From an uncultured Saprospiraceae bacterium (GTDB lineage: Bacteria; Bacteroidota; Bacteroidia; Chitinophagales; Saprospiraceae): a DNA stretch of 64,000 bases. Below the pieces are notes generated by a model. That model was not told where the DNA came from, made no database searches, and saw only the letters and a program-made list of their open reading frames with translations. Position 1 is the stretch's first letter, and every line of letters begins with the position of its first letter. Made by a program: the position numbers and the translations under genes. Location: NCBI GenBank assembly GCA_937942435.1, contig CALDEM010000006.1, positions 62,001 through 126,000 on the forward strand, in the 5' to 3' direction. Of the stretch, positions 9,367 through 19,700 are shown piece by piece.

Positions 9367-11313
9367 CTAATTTCTATTTTGAAATTTATCCAAGGCTTTT
9401 GGATCAATCTGGATCGCCTTATTAAAGTTAATAATTGCATCATCCTCTAACCCGTAACTTTGTTGTGCAAGTCCTAAGTTGACATATGTCATCGCTACAT
9501 TGGGTCTGATGCTAATGGCTTTTTCAAAGTATTCTATCGCTAGTTTATGATTACCTGATGTGCCATAAGCTGTACCCATCATAGACAAGGCATCTGCATC
9601 ATTAGGAGTATAGGTTAGTACTTTCTGAAGATATTCAAGTGCTTTTTGAATATTGCCATTCATACCGTTTTCTTTAGCTCCTTGCTTTAGGACACCTTTA
9701 AGGTTGTCAAAAGCCAACTGATAATTAGGAGATATCTGTAACGCTAGCTCATAAGATGTAATTGATCGATCATAATCTTTCATATAACTATGTGCTATAC
9801 CCGATAAAAAATGAGCCTCTTTATAATTAGGATGGATGCGTGTTGCTTCCATAAGATGCACCAATGCCTCTTGAGCCATTGTTTGTTTTTCAATTGGATG
9901 ACTTGTCTCTGCGCAAGCCGCTAATAGCGCTCCGCCAGCAGCGTTTCTAACCTTAGCACTGTTCTTAGATACTTCTACATCTGTCGTAAATAGTGTTAAG
10001 TCGTTTTTCCAAGCGTTATTACGTGTTATCGTTTTTCCGGCTCCCATGAAAAGGGCCAATCCAATCAAAAGCATCAACGGCTTACGATAAGAGTTGATCC
10101 CATAAAGCTTAGTGAACCCATATGCCATAGCCATAGCAAAAGCCAACGATGGGGTAAACAGAAAACGCTCGGACAAATGCGTTCCAATTGGAAAAACAAC
10201 ATTTGACATGAGCGCTATTGTCGCAAAAAAGAAAAAGATAACAAACGAAATAAACGACCTCTTCTTTAGCCCTATGATAGCGATGACTGCTAAGGTTCCA
10301 TTCATGATGATAGACATCCAGACAGCCGCATCTTTAAAATCAACAACTCCAAAATGTCTTGGGTAGTAATCATGTGTTAATGGATGCGGGAAAAACAGCA
10401 ATTGTATATACTTGCCTAGTCCATAGGTAATAGAAGCCCACCTCTCTTCAAAAGAGAAAGGGACATAGCGATTATCTTCTAATTTGATAAACGGATTGTT
10501 TAACATCTCTGTGGGAGGATCTCCAAGATCATATCCAACAATACTTGTTCTAAGCATCCAATAACCAATAAACGTCAGTGCTAGAACTGACGTTACAATC
10601 ACAGTCTTCTTTAACTTGGATTTATCCTTAGAGAAAAAATATAACACAACTGGTATGACAGCTATAAAAGCGATTGCATTTTCTTTAGAAAACAGGGCGA
10701 GGACAAATAGAAGACCTGACAGCAGTAGATAACCTGGCTTTCCTGATTTGGAATAGCAAGATGCACTTGCAAGACTCAAAAGTGAAAAAAGCAAACTCAG
10801 TGTCTCATCAATACCTTTGATATTGGCAACAACTTCTGTATGGATAGGATGTACTACATAGATCAATGCAGCGGCAAAAGCAAAGTAGGTCTGTTTGTCA
10901 GAGGGCCAAGATGATGGTAAGCTCGATAATATCTTGAAGATGATGATGCATAGTAGGCTGTATAGCAAGATGCTCAACAAGTGATAAGCAAACGGCTGTA
11001 CGCCTACCAATTCATGTACTATAGCAAACAAACTGATTGTTAGTGGGCGGTATCTTCCTCCTGAAACAAGCGTCGACTTATCGTCTCCAAAAAAACCTCT
11101 AAATGAATCAGTCGTGTAAATCTTATTAATCCCTCGGATACCTTGTTTAACATACTCATTATCATAAATAACAATAGCGTCATCTTGGGTAAACTCATGA
11201 CCCAAGGTATTGGCATAGATCAAGAAGGAGATCAGAAATATAGTGGCTATCTTCATCTGCTGAGAAGCCAAGAACCTAGGGAAAGCGTATATGTTATCTT
11301 TAGAAACTGTCAA
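9367..11313 (-). CDS. TMTC-like polytopic membrane protein with TPR repeats
   Basis: This 648-residue protein has about nine hydrophobic segments between residues 21 and 430, followed by tetratricopeptide repeats (about 465-645; LGLAQQSYGLEDDAIINFNKAI is typical). The first extracytoplasmic loop carries the double aspartate D44-D45 in FTQDDAIVI, and the second has GRYRPLTISLF. Both match the GT-C fold TMTC/DUF1736 family, eukaryotic members of which are O-mannosyltransferases. It is therefore a candidate lipid-linked sugar transferase acting on envelope proteins, but a bacterial activity is not established. A second possible start at 11256 would remove 19 polar residues. The 3-prime end is 1 bp from the GH3 fusion start. 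Confidence 0.82.
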   Translation of the reverse strand: MTVSKDNIYAFPRFLASQQMKIATIFLISFLIYANTLGHEFTQDDAIVIYDNEYVKQGIRGINKIYTTDSFRGFFGDDKSTLVSGGRYRPLTISLFAIVHELVGVQPFAYHLLSILLYSLLCIIIFKILSSLPSSWPSDKQTYFAFAAALIYVVHPIHTEVVANIKGIDETLSLLFSLLSLASASCYSKSGKPGYLLLSGLLFVLALFSKENAIAFIAVIPVVLYFFSKDKSKLKKTVIVTSVLALTFIGYWMLRTSIVGYDLGDPPTEMLNNPFIKLEDNRYVPFSFEERWASITYGLGKYIQLLFFPHPLTHDYYPRHFGVVDFKDAAVWMSIIMNGTLAVIAIIGLKKRSFISFVIFFFFATIALMSNVVFPIGTHLSERFLFTPSLAFAMAMAYGFTKLYGINSYRKPLMLLIGLALFMGAGKTITRNNAWKNDLTLFTTDVEVSKNSAKVRNAAGGALLAACAETSHPIEKQTMAQEALVHLMEATRIHPNYKEAHFLSGIAHSYMKDYDRSITSYELALQISPNYQLAFDNLKGVLKQGAKENGMNGNIQKALEYLQKVLTYTPNDADALSMMGTAYGTSGNHKLAIEYFEKAISIRPNVAMTYVNLGLAQQSYGLEDDAIINFNKAIQIDPKALDKFQNRN

Positions 11314-11357
11314 GCCTACTAATAATTAGCTAAAATACAAATTATTAATTATTGTAA

Positions 11358-11365
11358 TATGTTTG
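11358..11365 (+). promoter_or_regulatory. Candidate -7 promoter element for the AlkA-like gene
   Basis: TATGTTTG matches the Bacteroidota -7 consensus TAnnTTTG exactly and lies 24 bp ahead of the ATG at 11390, which would give a very short leader. No TTTG is present at the expected -33 position, so the call is tentative. Confidence 0.35.
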
Positions 11366-11389
11366 ATTTATCCCTCATAAGACACTATC

Positions 11390-12010
11390 ATGATTATCAA
11401 CGATGATGCGATCACTTATCTGAAAGCACATGATCAAAAGTTTGCTCAGATCATAGAACTATATGGCCTGCCTTCTTCTTGGTCTAGGCCACAAGGCTTC
11501 GAGACATTGTGTAAAATCATACTGGAACAACAAGTCTCTCTAGAATCAGGCAAAGCAGCCTATGAGAAACTTGCAGCTCGTATTAAAGTATTTGACGCAA
11601 GTCATATTGCTCGACTAACCGCAGATGAGATGAGAGCTGCATCCATCAGCCGTCAAAAAGCTGGATATATACTCGGGCTAGCTAATGGCATACTTGATAA
11701 CACCGTAGATCTTGAAGCACTTCCCACACTAACAGTTGAAGAAGCTACTGAGGTACTTGTATCCATCAAAGGTATAGGCCCTTGGACTGCAGAGGTATAT
11801 CTTCTCTTTGCATTACAAGCGCCTGACATCTACCCCCGTGGAGATATCGCTTTGATCAATACAATCAAAGAACTTTGGTCAGTCAAAGACAGTTCAGAGG
11901 CATTGGAAAAATCTATCGATTGGTCTCCGTATCGGTCTGCAGCATCCTTCCTATTGTGGCATCATTATCTATCGAAACGAGGCCGAGTAAATCCTATCGA
12001 ATCCTTATAA
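11390..12010 (+). CDS. DNA-3-methyladenine glycosylase II (AlkA-like)
   Basis: This 206-residue base-excision repair glycosylase of the HhH-GPD superfamily removes alkylated purines. The helix-hairpin-helix is IKGIGPWTAEVYLLF and the catalytic aspartate is D152 in PRGDIAL. The early segment CKIILEQQVS is the typical LIxQQ-like helix. It lacks the N-terminal domain of E. coli AlkA (282 residues), which is normal for the compact MAG-type enzymes. It is transcribed alone, divergently from the TMTC-like gene, and converges on the M1 peptidase with a 6-bp overlap. Confidence 0.87.
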   Translation: MIINDDAITYLKAHDQKFAQIIELYGLPSSWSRPQGFETLCKIILEQQVSLESGKAAYEKLAARIKVFDASHIARLTADEMRAASISRQKAGYILGLANGILDNTVDLEALPTLTVEEATEVLVSIKGIGPWTAEVYLLFALQAPDIYPRGDIALINTIKELWSVKDSSEALEKSIDWSPYRSAASFLLWHHYLSKRGRVNPIESL

Positions 12011-13645
12011 TCCCAACATATCCATGCTGCCAGCATAAAAGTCAGGATCTATGACTACACTTTGCGGCTTTTGATCTAATTCCAAGTTCTTCCAAATATT
12101 GATAGGATGTAGTCGAACTTCCTTGCCATCGATCTTCACGTCGATTGGCATATCAAAGCCCTTTACAGTATTGACCCATCGGTACCCTAATCGATCATTG
12201 CGGTAGCCATATTCTAAAATTGGAATCTCGGTAGATCTCAAGTATTGATCAAAAAATGATTGCAGATCTAACTCGAAAAAACTTGATAAATAATCCTCTA
12301 TCTCTTGGGTAGTTACTGTCTTGTGGTAGAAAGTTTCATTGAGCCCTCGTAATGCATCTCTCCACTTGTCATCGTCATTGACCACTTGACGAAGTGTGTG
12401 TAACATGTTACTCCCTTTGTAGTACATGTCTCCAGAACCTCGGGCATTAACCCCATAAGTGCCGATGATGGGTTTATCATTGCCGATGTTCGTTCTTGTG
12501 CCTGTAACATATGCGGCCCCTGCTTCTTTACCATGATGATACTCCACATATAGGGATTCAGAGTATGCAGTAAATGATTCATGGATCCACATATCAGCGA
12601 TATCTTTGTAGGTGATATTGTTGGCAAACCATTCGTGTCCAGCCTCATGGATAATTATAAAATCAAACTTTAGTCCCCATCCACTACCACTTAGGTCGCG
12701 ACCTAGATATCCATTCTGATAGCCATTGCCATAAGTAACAGCACTCTGATGCTCCATACCGAGATATGGCACCTCAACAAGTTTAAATCCATCTTTATAA
12801 AAGGGATATGGACCAAACCAATGCTCGAACGCATCCATCATCATAGGAACTTGCAAAAACTGTTCTTTGGCTAGTGCTAGATTGTCTCTTAAGACAAAGT
12901 AGTCCAATCTCAGCGGACCTGACTCTCCTTTATAATCTTCGCCAAAGTGCACATAGTCTCCAACACTCAGGTTAACACCATAGTTATTGATCGGATTTTC
13001 AACTGTCCAGTGAAAAGTTCTTTTCCCATTAGGGTGCTGGTCCGTTTTGATCAATCTACCATTGGATACATCCATCAAGCCTGGAGGAGTTGTCACACTG
13101 ATCATCATACTGTCAGGCTCGTCATACATATGATCTTTACATGGCCACCATATACTAGCACCTATACCCTGACATGATGAAGCTACAAAGGGCAATCCAT
13201 TATTATCATACTTCCAAGAGATCCCTCCATCCCAAGGTGCTCTAATAGCAACATGAGGATGGCCAGCATATCTCACAACCAGTTTTTGTTGTGATCCTAC
13301 CTTTTGATCAGACTTCAGTTTTATAAAGTGTGCATCACCTTCGCTATTGAAGTCGAGTGATTGACCATCTTGTTCTGCTGCTGTCACCATAAGAGGCTTT
13401 TGCAAATCTATCTGAATAATGTCATGCGCACTGAGCACCGTATATGATATAGTATTCTGCCCTACTAATGATGAATCATCCGGATTGACTTCTACTTCTA
13501 AGTGATAGTGATTGAGATCCCACCAAGCCCTTTCCTCCGTTACAGACCCTCTTAAGGTATCTTGTCTCGTATACTGCCCAAAGGACTGAAGCGCTAAGCA
13601 TAAATTAGAAAGGACAAGAGTCCATGTTAATAATTGCATCTTCAT
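12005..13645 (-). CDS. M1 family zinc aminopeptidase, exported
   Basis: This 546-residue secreted or periplasmic gluzincin peptidase begins with a signal peptide (TWTLVLSNLCLALQSFG). The substrate-binding GAMEN-like loop is LGMEHQSAV, and the zinc site is H333-E334-x-x-H337 with the third ligand E356, at the canonical spacing. A C-terminal helical region follows (QEIEDYLSSFFELDLQSFFDQYLR). Length fits the short Bacteroidota members without the full ERAP1-like C-domain. It should trim peptides taken up or released at the cell surface. The stop codon overlaps that of the AlkA gene within the palindrome TTATAA. Confidence 0.92.
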   Translation of the reverse strand: MKMQLLTWTLVLSNLCLALQSFGQYTRQDTLRGSVTEERAWWDLNHYHLEVEVNPDDSSLVGQNTISYTVLSAHDIIQIDLQKPLMVTAAEQDGQSLDFNSEGDAHFIKLKSDQKVGSQQKLVVRYAGHPHVAIRAPWDGGISWKYDNNGLPFVASSCQGIGASIWWPCKDHMYDEPDSMMISVTTPPGLMDVSNGRLIKTDQHPNGKRTFHWTVENPINNYGVNLSVGDYVHFGEDYKGESGPLRLDYFVLRDNLALAKEQFLQVPMMMDAFEHWFGPYPFYKDGFKLVEVPYLGMEHQSAVTYGNGYQNGYLGRDLSGSGWGLKFDFIIIHEAGHEWFANNITYKDIADMWIHESFTAYSESLYVEYHHGKEAGAAYVTGTRTNIGNDKPIIGTYGVNARGSGDMYYKGSNMLHTLRQVVNDDDKWRDALRGLNETFYHKTVTTQEIEDYLSSFFELDLQSFFDQYLRSTEIPILEYGYRNDRLGYRWVNTVKGFDMPIDVKIDGKEVRLHPINIWKNLELDQKPQSVVIDPDFYAGSMDMLGL

Positions 13646-13725
13646 ATAATATCGTCTTTACAGGGGATATCAGATATCCACAACCAAATCTAAGTAAAGG
13701 TTTTCAATAAAAAGTGCTCGTGAAT

Positions 13726-16700
13726 CTAATCGAGTATAAACCTCGCCCTTAAACCACCATTATAATTAGTAACTGGAAATTGGTTCGATCGATAAGGCCT
13801 TGTCGCAGAATACTCAAAGTACACTGAGAGAATAAAGTTTTTGTTTATATCATAATTGATCAAAGGCGACATCGTAAAAGTCCTGGTACCACGGGTTGCT
13901 TCTGCAGACTTGCCATCACCCAACTCGTGTATAAAGGTTACATCATCTCGGTACTGCATATCAAATGTAAACTCTAATCTATTGGCTTCATCATTGACGC
14001 CTCCAGCGTTTCTTCCTCCTGTGACTGCTTCCTCCAGTCTATCTACAGCTGAAGGGTCTTCAGGATTCTCTGGGTTGTCGGGGTCTTGATTTTTTCTTGT
14101 TCGAGTATTCCTTTTGTTGGTGCCTGTCAAAAATCCAATCTTAACATTTTGAAAAATCCAACCTATACCAACTGTATAACTTGTGCTTCTTGCTTCAGTC
14201 AGCTGAGCCAGACTAGTGGCAAGTCTCAAGTTTCTTGATTTTGCCCACTCTGCTCTCATTGTGAGATCAGTATGGGTCTTGAGGTCAAAACCTATAATTG
14301 GCTCAAAGCGCTCATCTATGATAATCTCAGGAACTTCAAATCTTGCAAAGTAATTGCCTGTCGAAAGTAAAGGATCTATCCTAAATGGGTTTCCTTCATC
14401 ATACTGCAGATCAGTCTGAAAGCTATTGACATTAAGTCTATTCTTATAAGAATGATTCAAACTAAAGTTTGCAAACAAGTCTTTAAACCATGGCAGTTTT
14501 GATAAACCATTATATCTAAGCGACCAGTTGGGCTTTGGTATATATCCTCTCTTTCTTACTTGTTCTCTTTGATCCAAGTTAACTGTAAATGGATCTTGAT
14601 TGGTATAAGCTGCTATAAAAGCTGGAATCAAAACATCTACATGTTGACGTCCATAACCCGACTGATATCCAAGGTCACTTACATGCGCACCTGAAGTACT
14701 GTTAGGGAGTCGTTGTGAGATGACTCTTCGATTTTCATCAAATCTTCTAAACAAGCCATCCACATCACCATCAAAAAGAGTATTGAGTGACATAAAGGTG
14801 ATCTCATAACCACCAAAGTCTCTCTCAGTCAATCTATTGTAAGCGAAGGTTGTATCAGCGCCATCAACATTGGGCGTATAGACAAAGTACTCAGAATGAT
14901 TCTGCGTATACCTCTTGCCGAAGTCAACATCGATAGAAAAACCCTTCCATGGTTCAATCTCTATATCTGCTTCGTAAGTCTGACTATTTTCTTGGACTAC
15001 TTGTTGGTTTTGAAAAACACTTTTTGTGATGATCCGATCTTTTCGTTCATCTAAGAAGGCGCCTAGTTCTGGTTGTGTACCTAATACAAATCCTACTCCC
15101 GGATCACTACCTGTAAGTCCAAAGAACTTTGGCACTTGCGTATATCCAGGTATTGTCGTTGACAAATCTTCTGAATAATTAAATTTTAATTCTCTTATCG
15201 AAAGTAATGGTCTTAGGAGTATCTTTTCAATTGTGGATGCGTTTCGAGTAGAGCCTTGCTTTTTTTCTTCTTCACCATCTCTCGTGCTTCTTCTTCGGGC
15301 CGATCGTCGGTTCTTACCTTCTAACTGCTTGAAGTATCCTATTTTCTCATAGAGCTTCTCAAAATCCAATGTCCCTCTTAAAGTTCTTCTTTGAGAGTTT
15401 TGGATGATATTACCCAAGGTCAGTCCATTGTCATCGAATGAAGTAAGAGAAGCCGCGTTCCAACTATAATCTCCATTATACTGCGCTTGTGCTGTGATCC
15501 AGTCTAAACCAGGGAAGTACCTCAATGGTAAATTATAACTCACAGAAACTCCTTGTGTATAGTTTTTTAATCTACCAAGGCTATTGATGTTGTCTCTGAG
15601 ATAGTCATTCGCAAATCCAGGATTATTATTTATTCTATCGGTGTATGACTCATCTACAAAAGACCCATCCTCCCTCTGTTCAAACTCGTTGCCAAATACA
15701 TCTTGATATCTTCTTAGGTCTGCAGATGATGCAACACCTACTTGTTTTAGTTCATCAACAACAGCCGTTGCACTAGCATCGAAGTTTAACTTCAATGATT
15801 TCGCGAGATCCCATGATAGAGAGTAATTACGATTCCAATTAAAACGCTGATCATCGAAGACATATTCAAAACCTTCTGATGGGTCAGGCAATCTAAATTG
15901 TCTAGAACTCTTATATCGTTGTATCTGCGTATTAAACAAGAAAGAATTTGGAATAGGATTAAAGTTGAACTCTTTTATAAAACGCAATGGTTTTATATCA
16001 ATCTTCTTAAAAGGTTGTATCGGCTTAGCTTGCGCATTATAACTATAAACTAACTCACCTCTCTGATCATCTGTTACTTCTTGCTTGATGATCTCATCAC
16101 TATGTTTTGTTCTACTGAAAGAATAACTCGCTGTAAGATTGGACAGGTCCCAAGGCTTGGGTTTACCTTCACCAGTTCTTTCCTTTCTTACATTAGTAAA
16201 GTTGAAGGTAGATATGGTGGTTATGTCTTTTTGTCTTTCGATTATATTAGTTCGCTGATTTTCATCCAAGTTTGGATTTTCTAAAAGTTGATCCTTTGTA
16301 AGATCTAACTCTAGTGGATCATATTCTGGCGTACTCGTTGTGTTAGCATGTTGATAGTAGAATGGCACTCGCAAGCCCCACTTGTCAGGAAACAACTTAC
16401 CTAACTCTAAGTTAGTAGCAACATCCCATTCTGTAGTTGCCTCTAAACTTCTCTGTTGTAATTGCTCATCTATCTGGCCCCAGCCTATGGAGTTATAATT
16501 AAAGCTCGTCGTGAGGTTACCAAAATCTCCCATCTGGAGCTCTGCTCTTGCAAGGGCAGCTACTCCACCTCTATTGTTCAATCCTTGCAATCTTAACTCG
16601 TTGACCCATACCTCCGCTGATACTGATTCTTGTCCACTTTGACCTGTATTTCTTACACCGATAACCATAGATTTAATGAGTCCCAAGGTTGGGTTACCCT

Positions 16701-19700
16701 TTATACTAACGTTAGCGGCTGTATTCTCAGGGTTGATACCTGGCATTGTGTAGACTTCAGTGAGCGAAGCATTAGAATTATTTCTGGCTCTCTTAACATC
16801 AGTTAATAGCTCTAATGGAAAGTCAATAAAGTTTTCTCGTCTCCAAACTTCATTGGAGTAGGCCTCTAGATCTACAAAAGATTCATCAGGAAAGATTAAT
16901 GCATTTGCCTCTGTACTATCTGAGAAGGTCAATGGTATCTCGTATTCGTAGTAGTTGTTAAGAAAGTCCTTCCCTATCCGAACAAAAACAGACAAGTCTC
17001 CGTCATTAAGACTAGAATTATTGTCTTCTTCAGCGTGGACAAACATTTGCATTCTTTCAAACTGTCGCATGTCCAGCCGAGTAAGTCTACTGATCATCAT
17101 CTCACAACTATCCGGTATGTTGGTGGTCGATAATGACAAAGAGTTCTCATCTTGGAGTACAGATGAGAATGTGCTAAAGATTCTTTCTTGCTTGATACCT
17201 ACAGGAAGGACATATCTAAAAGGTTGTTTACGCCCACTCTCTTGGATACCTACTTCATTAACAATAAACTCAACATTTGACCCATCTTGCGCACATGACT
17301 CTTCAAGTTCAAGTCGTCTCCATTGGTTACGCACTAGTTCATACTCAGCAAGTCTAAACGTCTTTTGAGTTTGAAACCCTGAGACAATCATTCTTAAGAA
17401 CTGGATGGATCTAAATCCTTCTATATCTCCTACCCTCGTAGTTTCTGCAGTTGGCGCAATTGGAATCTGAAATCGATACCAACGTTCCGTTTCACCAGTT
17501 GTAGGGTTAGTAGTAAGTCGCTCATCTGTAATAAAGTCATCTGTCTCACGTCTGATTTCGCCATTACTATTTTCTAATGTAATAGTGTACTCATAGTAAG
17601 CCTCATTAGTCTCAAGTGATCTATTTTGGTTTAGATCCTCTGCTTCAGGTATAGGATTACCCAGTCCAACTCTTACACTTCTTGTAGGTGCATTTCCTTG
17701 AGGATTATTAAAATCTTTAAATCGATCTAATACTGGAAAGTCATTATCAAATCTTTCATCTAACCAAGCGACATAATCGTCGTTGGCAACATCATCGGGC
17801 ATTCTTATACCAAAAGTACTTTCGATTAGGTCAACATATTCTCTATGTTTATTTCTTTCTTGCTCATTAGTAAGTCCATCAAAACCTAAATCTTGGGCCT
17901 CTTGATTTTCAATATCAAATCCTTGTACATTAGGTACTGACAAAGGTACCGTACCCCACGCTGTTGACTTAGTAGGCACAACATCGGTACCTGTTGCAAT
18001 TGCATTTTCAAAAAACTGCAAGTTATCCCTAAGGATATCTTCCGATACATTACCTAATTGAAAAGATATTCTACCAGCTTCACCGATCGGGTGTTCCAGA
18101 TCTTCAGTCTCCATAAAAGGATTGAGCATCCAAAACTCTATATACTCATAATTAGAAGCCTCAAAATCATTATTAGGTAGGTATCTCATCAGTCCCCCCC
18201 ATCTTGACCTTGGATCATTGAGTACCAATCTATCTTCTTCTTCACTATAAGAGACGCCTGCAGAAGGGCGATTAAGTCGGTCTATCATACGATCTAACCC
18301 TTCTGGCGTATCATAATTGTAAGGTCCACGTTCAGTAGGACGGAAACTAATATCAAAAGTCCTAAGGTCAGGGATCTGACTTTGATCTAATTCAATATTA
18401 AAAAGTTCTCTTTGATCAAATCTTCTTGTATATGGATTAGACTGTCGTGCTTCTGTATTGGGTAGTGATCGGTCTTCTACAACATACCAGTTGATAAGAG
18501 CTCTATCTACACCACTTAAGATACTATTGGCGAGATCCGAGTCATCTGTTCGCTCTGTTGCAGGTGGACTGGCAAGTGTCCAGACATTAGTTCTTGACCC
18601 TAATGGGATGCCGCTATTTGCACCTTCAAAATCATCTAAACTCACTACACCTTGATCGCTATCTGGCGCGTTGATCGCTCTAGAGTTACCTGGTTTTAAA
18701 GCTGCCACCTCAGCCGAAACTGAAAAGGTTGATGGCGCATCTGTACTAATCAACGGTAGTCGATCGATAAACTTTGTTACGCCTGGGGCATCTGTTGTAA
18801 AGTTAAGATCCATCCCAAACATTCTGTTGTTGATTGGATCTTCTCCGATATTTACTTTTTGGGTGAATGGTCGTTCAAATAATCTCATGAAAGTTGCACC
18901 AACTGTAAAGTTCTCATTGAATCTCATCTCACCCCTCAGACCAAACATGGTCTTCTGCTGAAGATTAAACAAACCTTGATCTTCAAATGACACATTGATC
19001 GGTACTCCTTGTTGGAGGTATGACTCATTGAGGATCTTGATACGGCCGATACCGTAATCTATATCATAGTCTATCCCTTCAATCAATATCTGACTACCCG
19101 CCCTAACCGTAACGGATCCTTGTGGTATATTAAATGATCCCAATGATATCTCAGAAGAAGTGTTGGACTTAACTCTTCCCTTGATTATAAATCTATTTCG
19201 TTCAGGATTCTGCCTTGCTTGAGTTATGGTATTCTCATAGAGTTCAGGATATCCATAGGTTTGAAATAATTCTTCACTACTAGATTGGCCTGATCTCTCA
19301 AATAAGTCTCTAAGAGAGTTGCCAAAAGGTTCTAAGACTGGAAATATGACACTACCTGTCTGATTATTGACCGTGACACCAGGTATAAAATCGAAAATCC
19401 CATCTTGCTGAGGATCACCATAGACATTCAATCTGTCTAATTGAAATAACTCAAGAAGTGGCACTTCTCTTAGTCCTGGTTCAGGGATGTATCTGATTAA
19501 AGTATTGTTCGTATTGTCTTCAAAAAAGATGTCTAATTGGAAATCTTCTTGTGTTAACTGAGAAGTGTTTAATGGATAAACATTCTTCATCATCAAGTCC
19601 CAAGAAGGGATACCAGGTGTCTGATTGATACTTTTCAACATTTTTACATAGACAACATTCTCTGGTTCGATCTCATCTTGATCACTAACACCACCTTGAT

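Noticed and set aside
11320..11347. TAATAATT-N12-AATTATTA repeat between the TMTC-like and AlkA genes
   Set aside because: Pure A/T repeat in an A/T-rich spacer; expected by chance.
13665..13679. GGATAT-CAG-ATATCC hairpin after sprA as a terminator
   Set aside because: Only six base pairs and no T-run on the minus strand.
16955..17368. Plus-strand frame of 137 codons within sprA
   Set aside because: Antisense shadow of a very long gene with strong coding character; composition is not protein-like.
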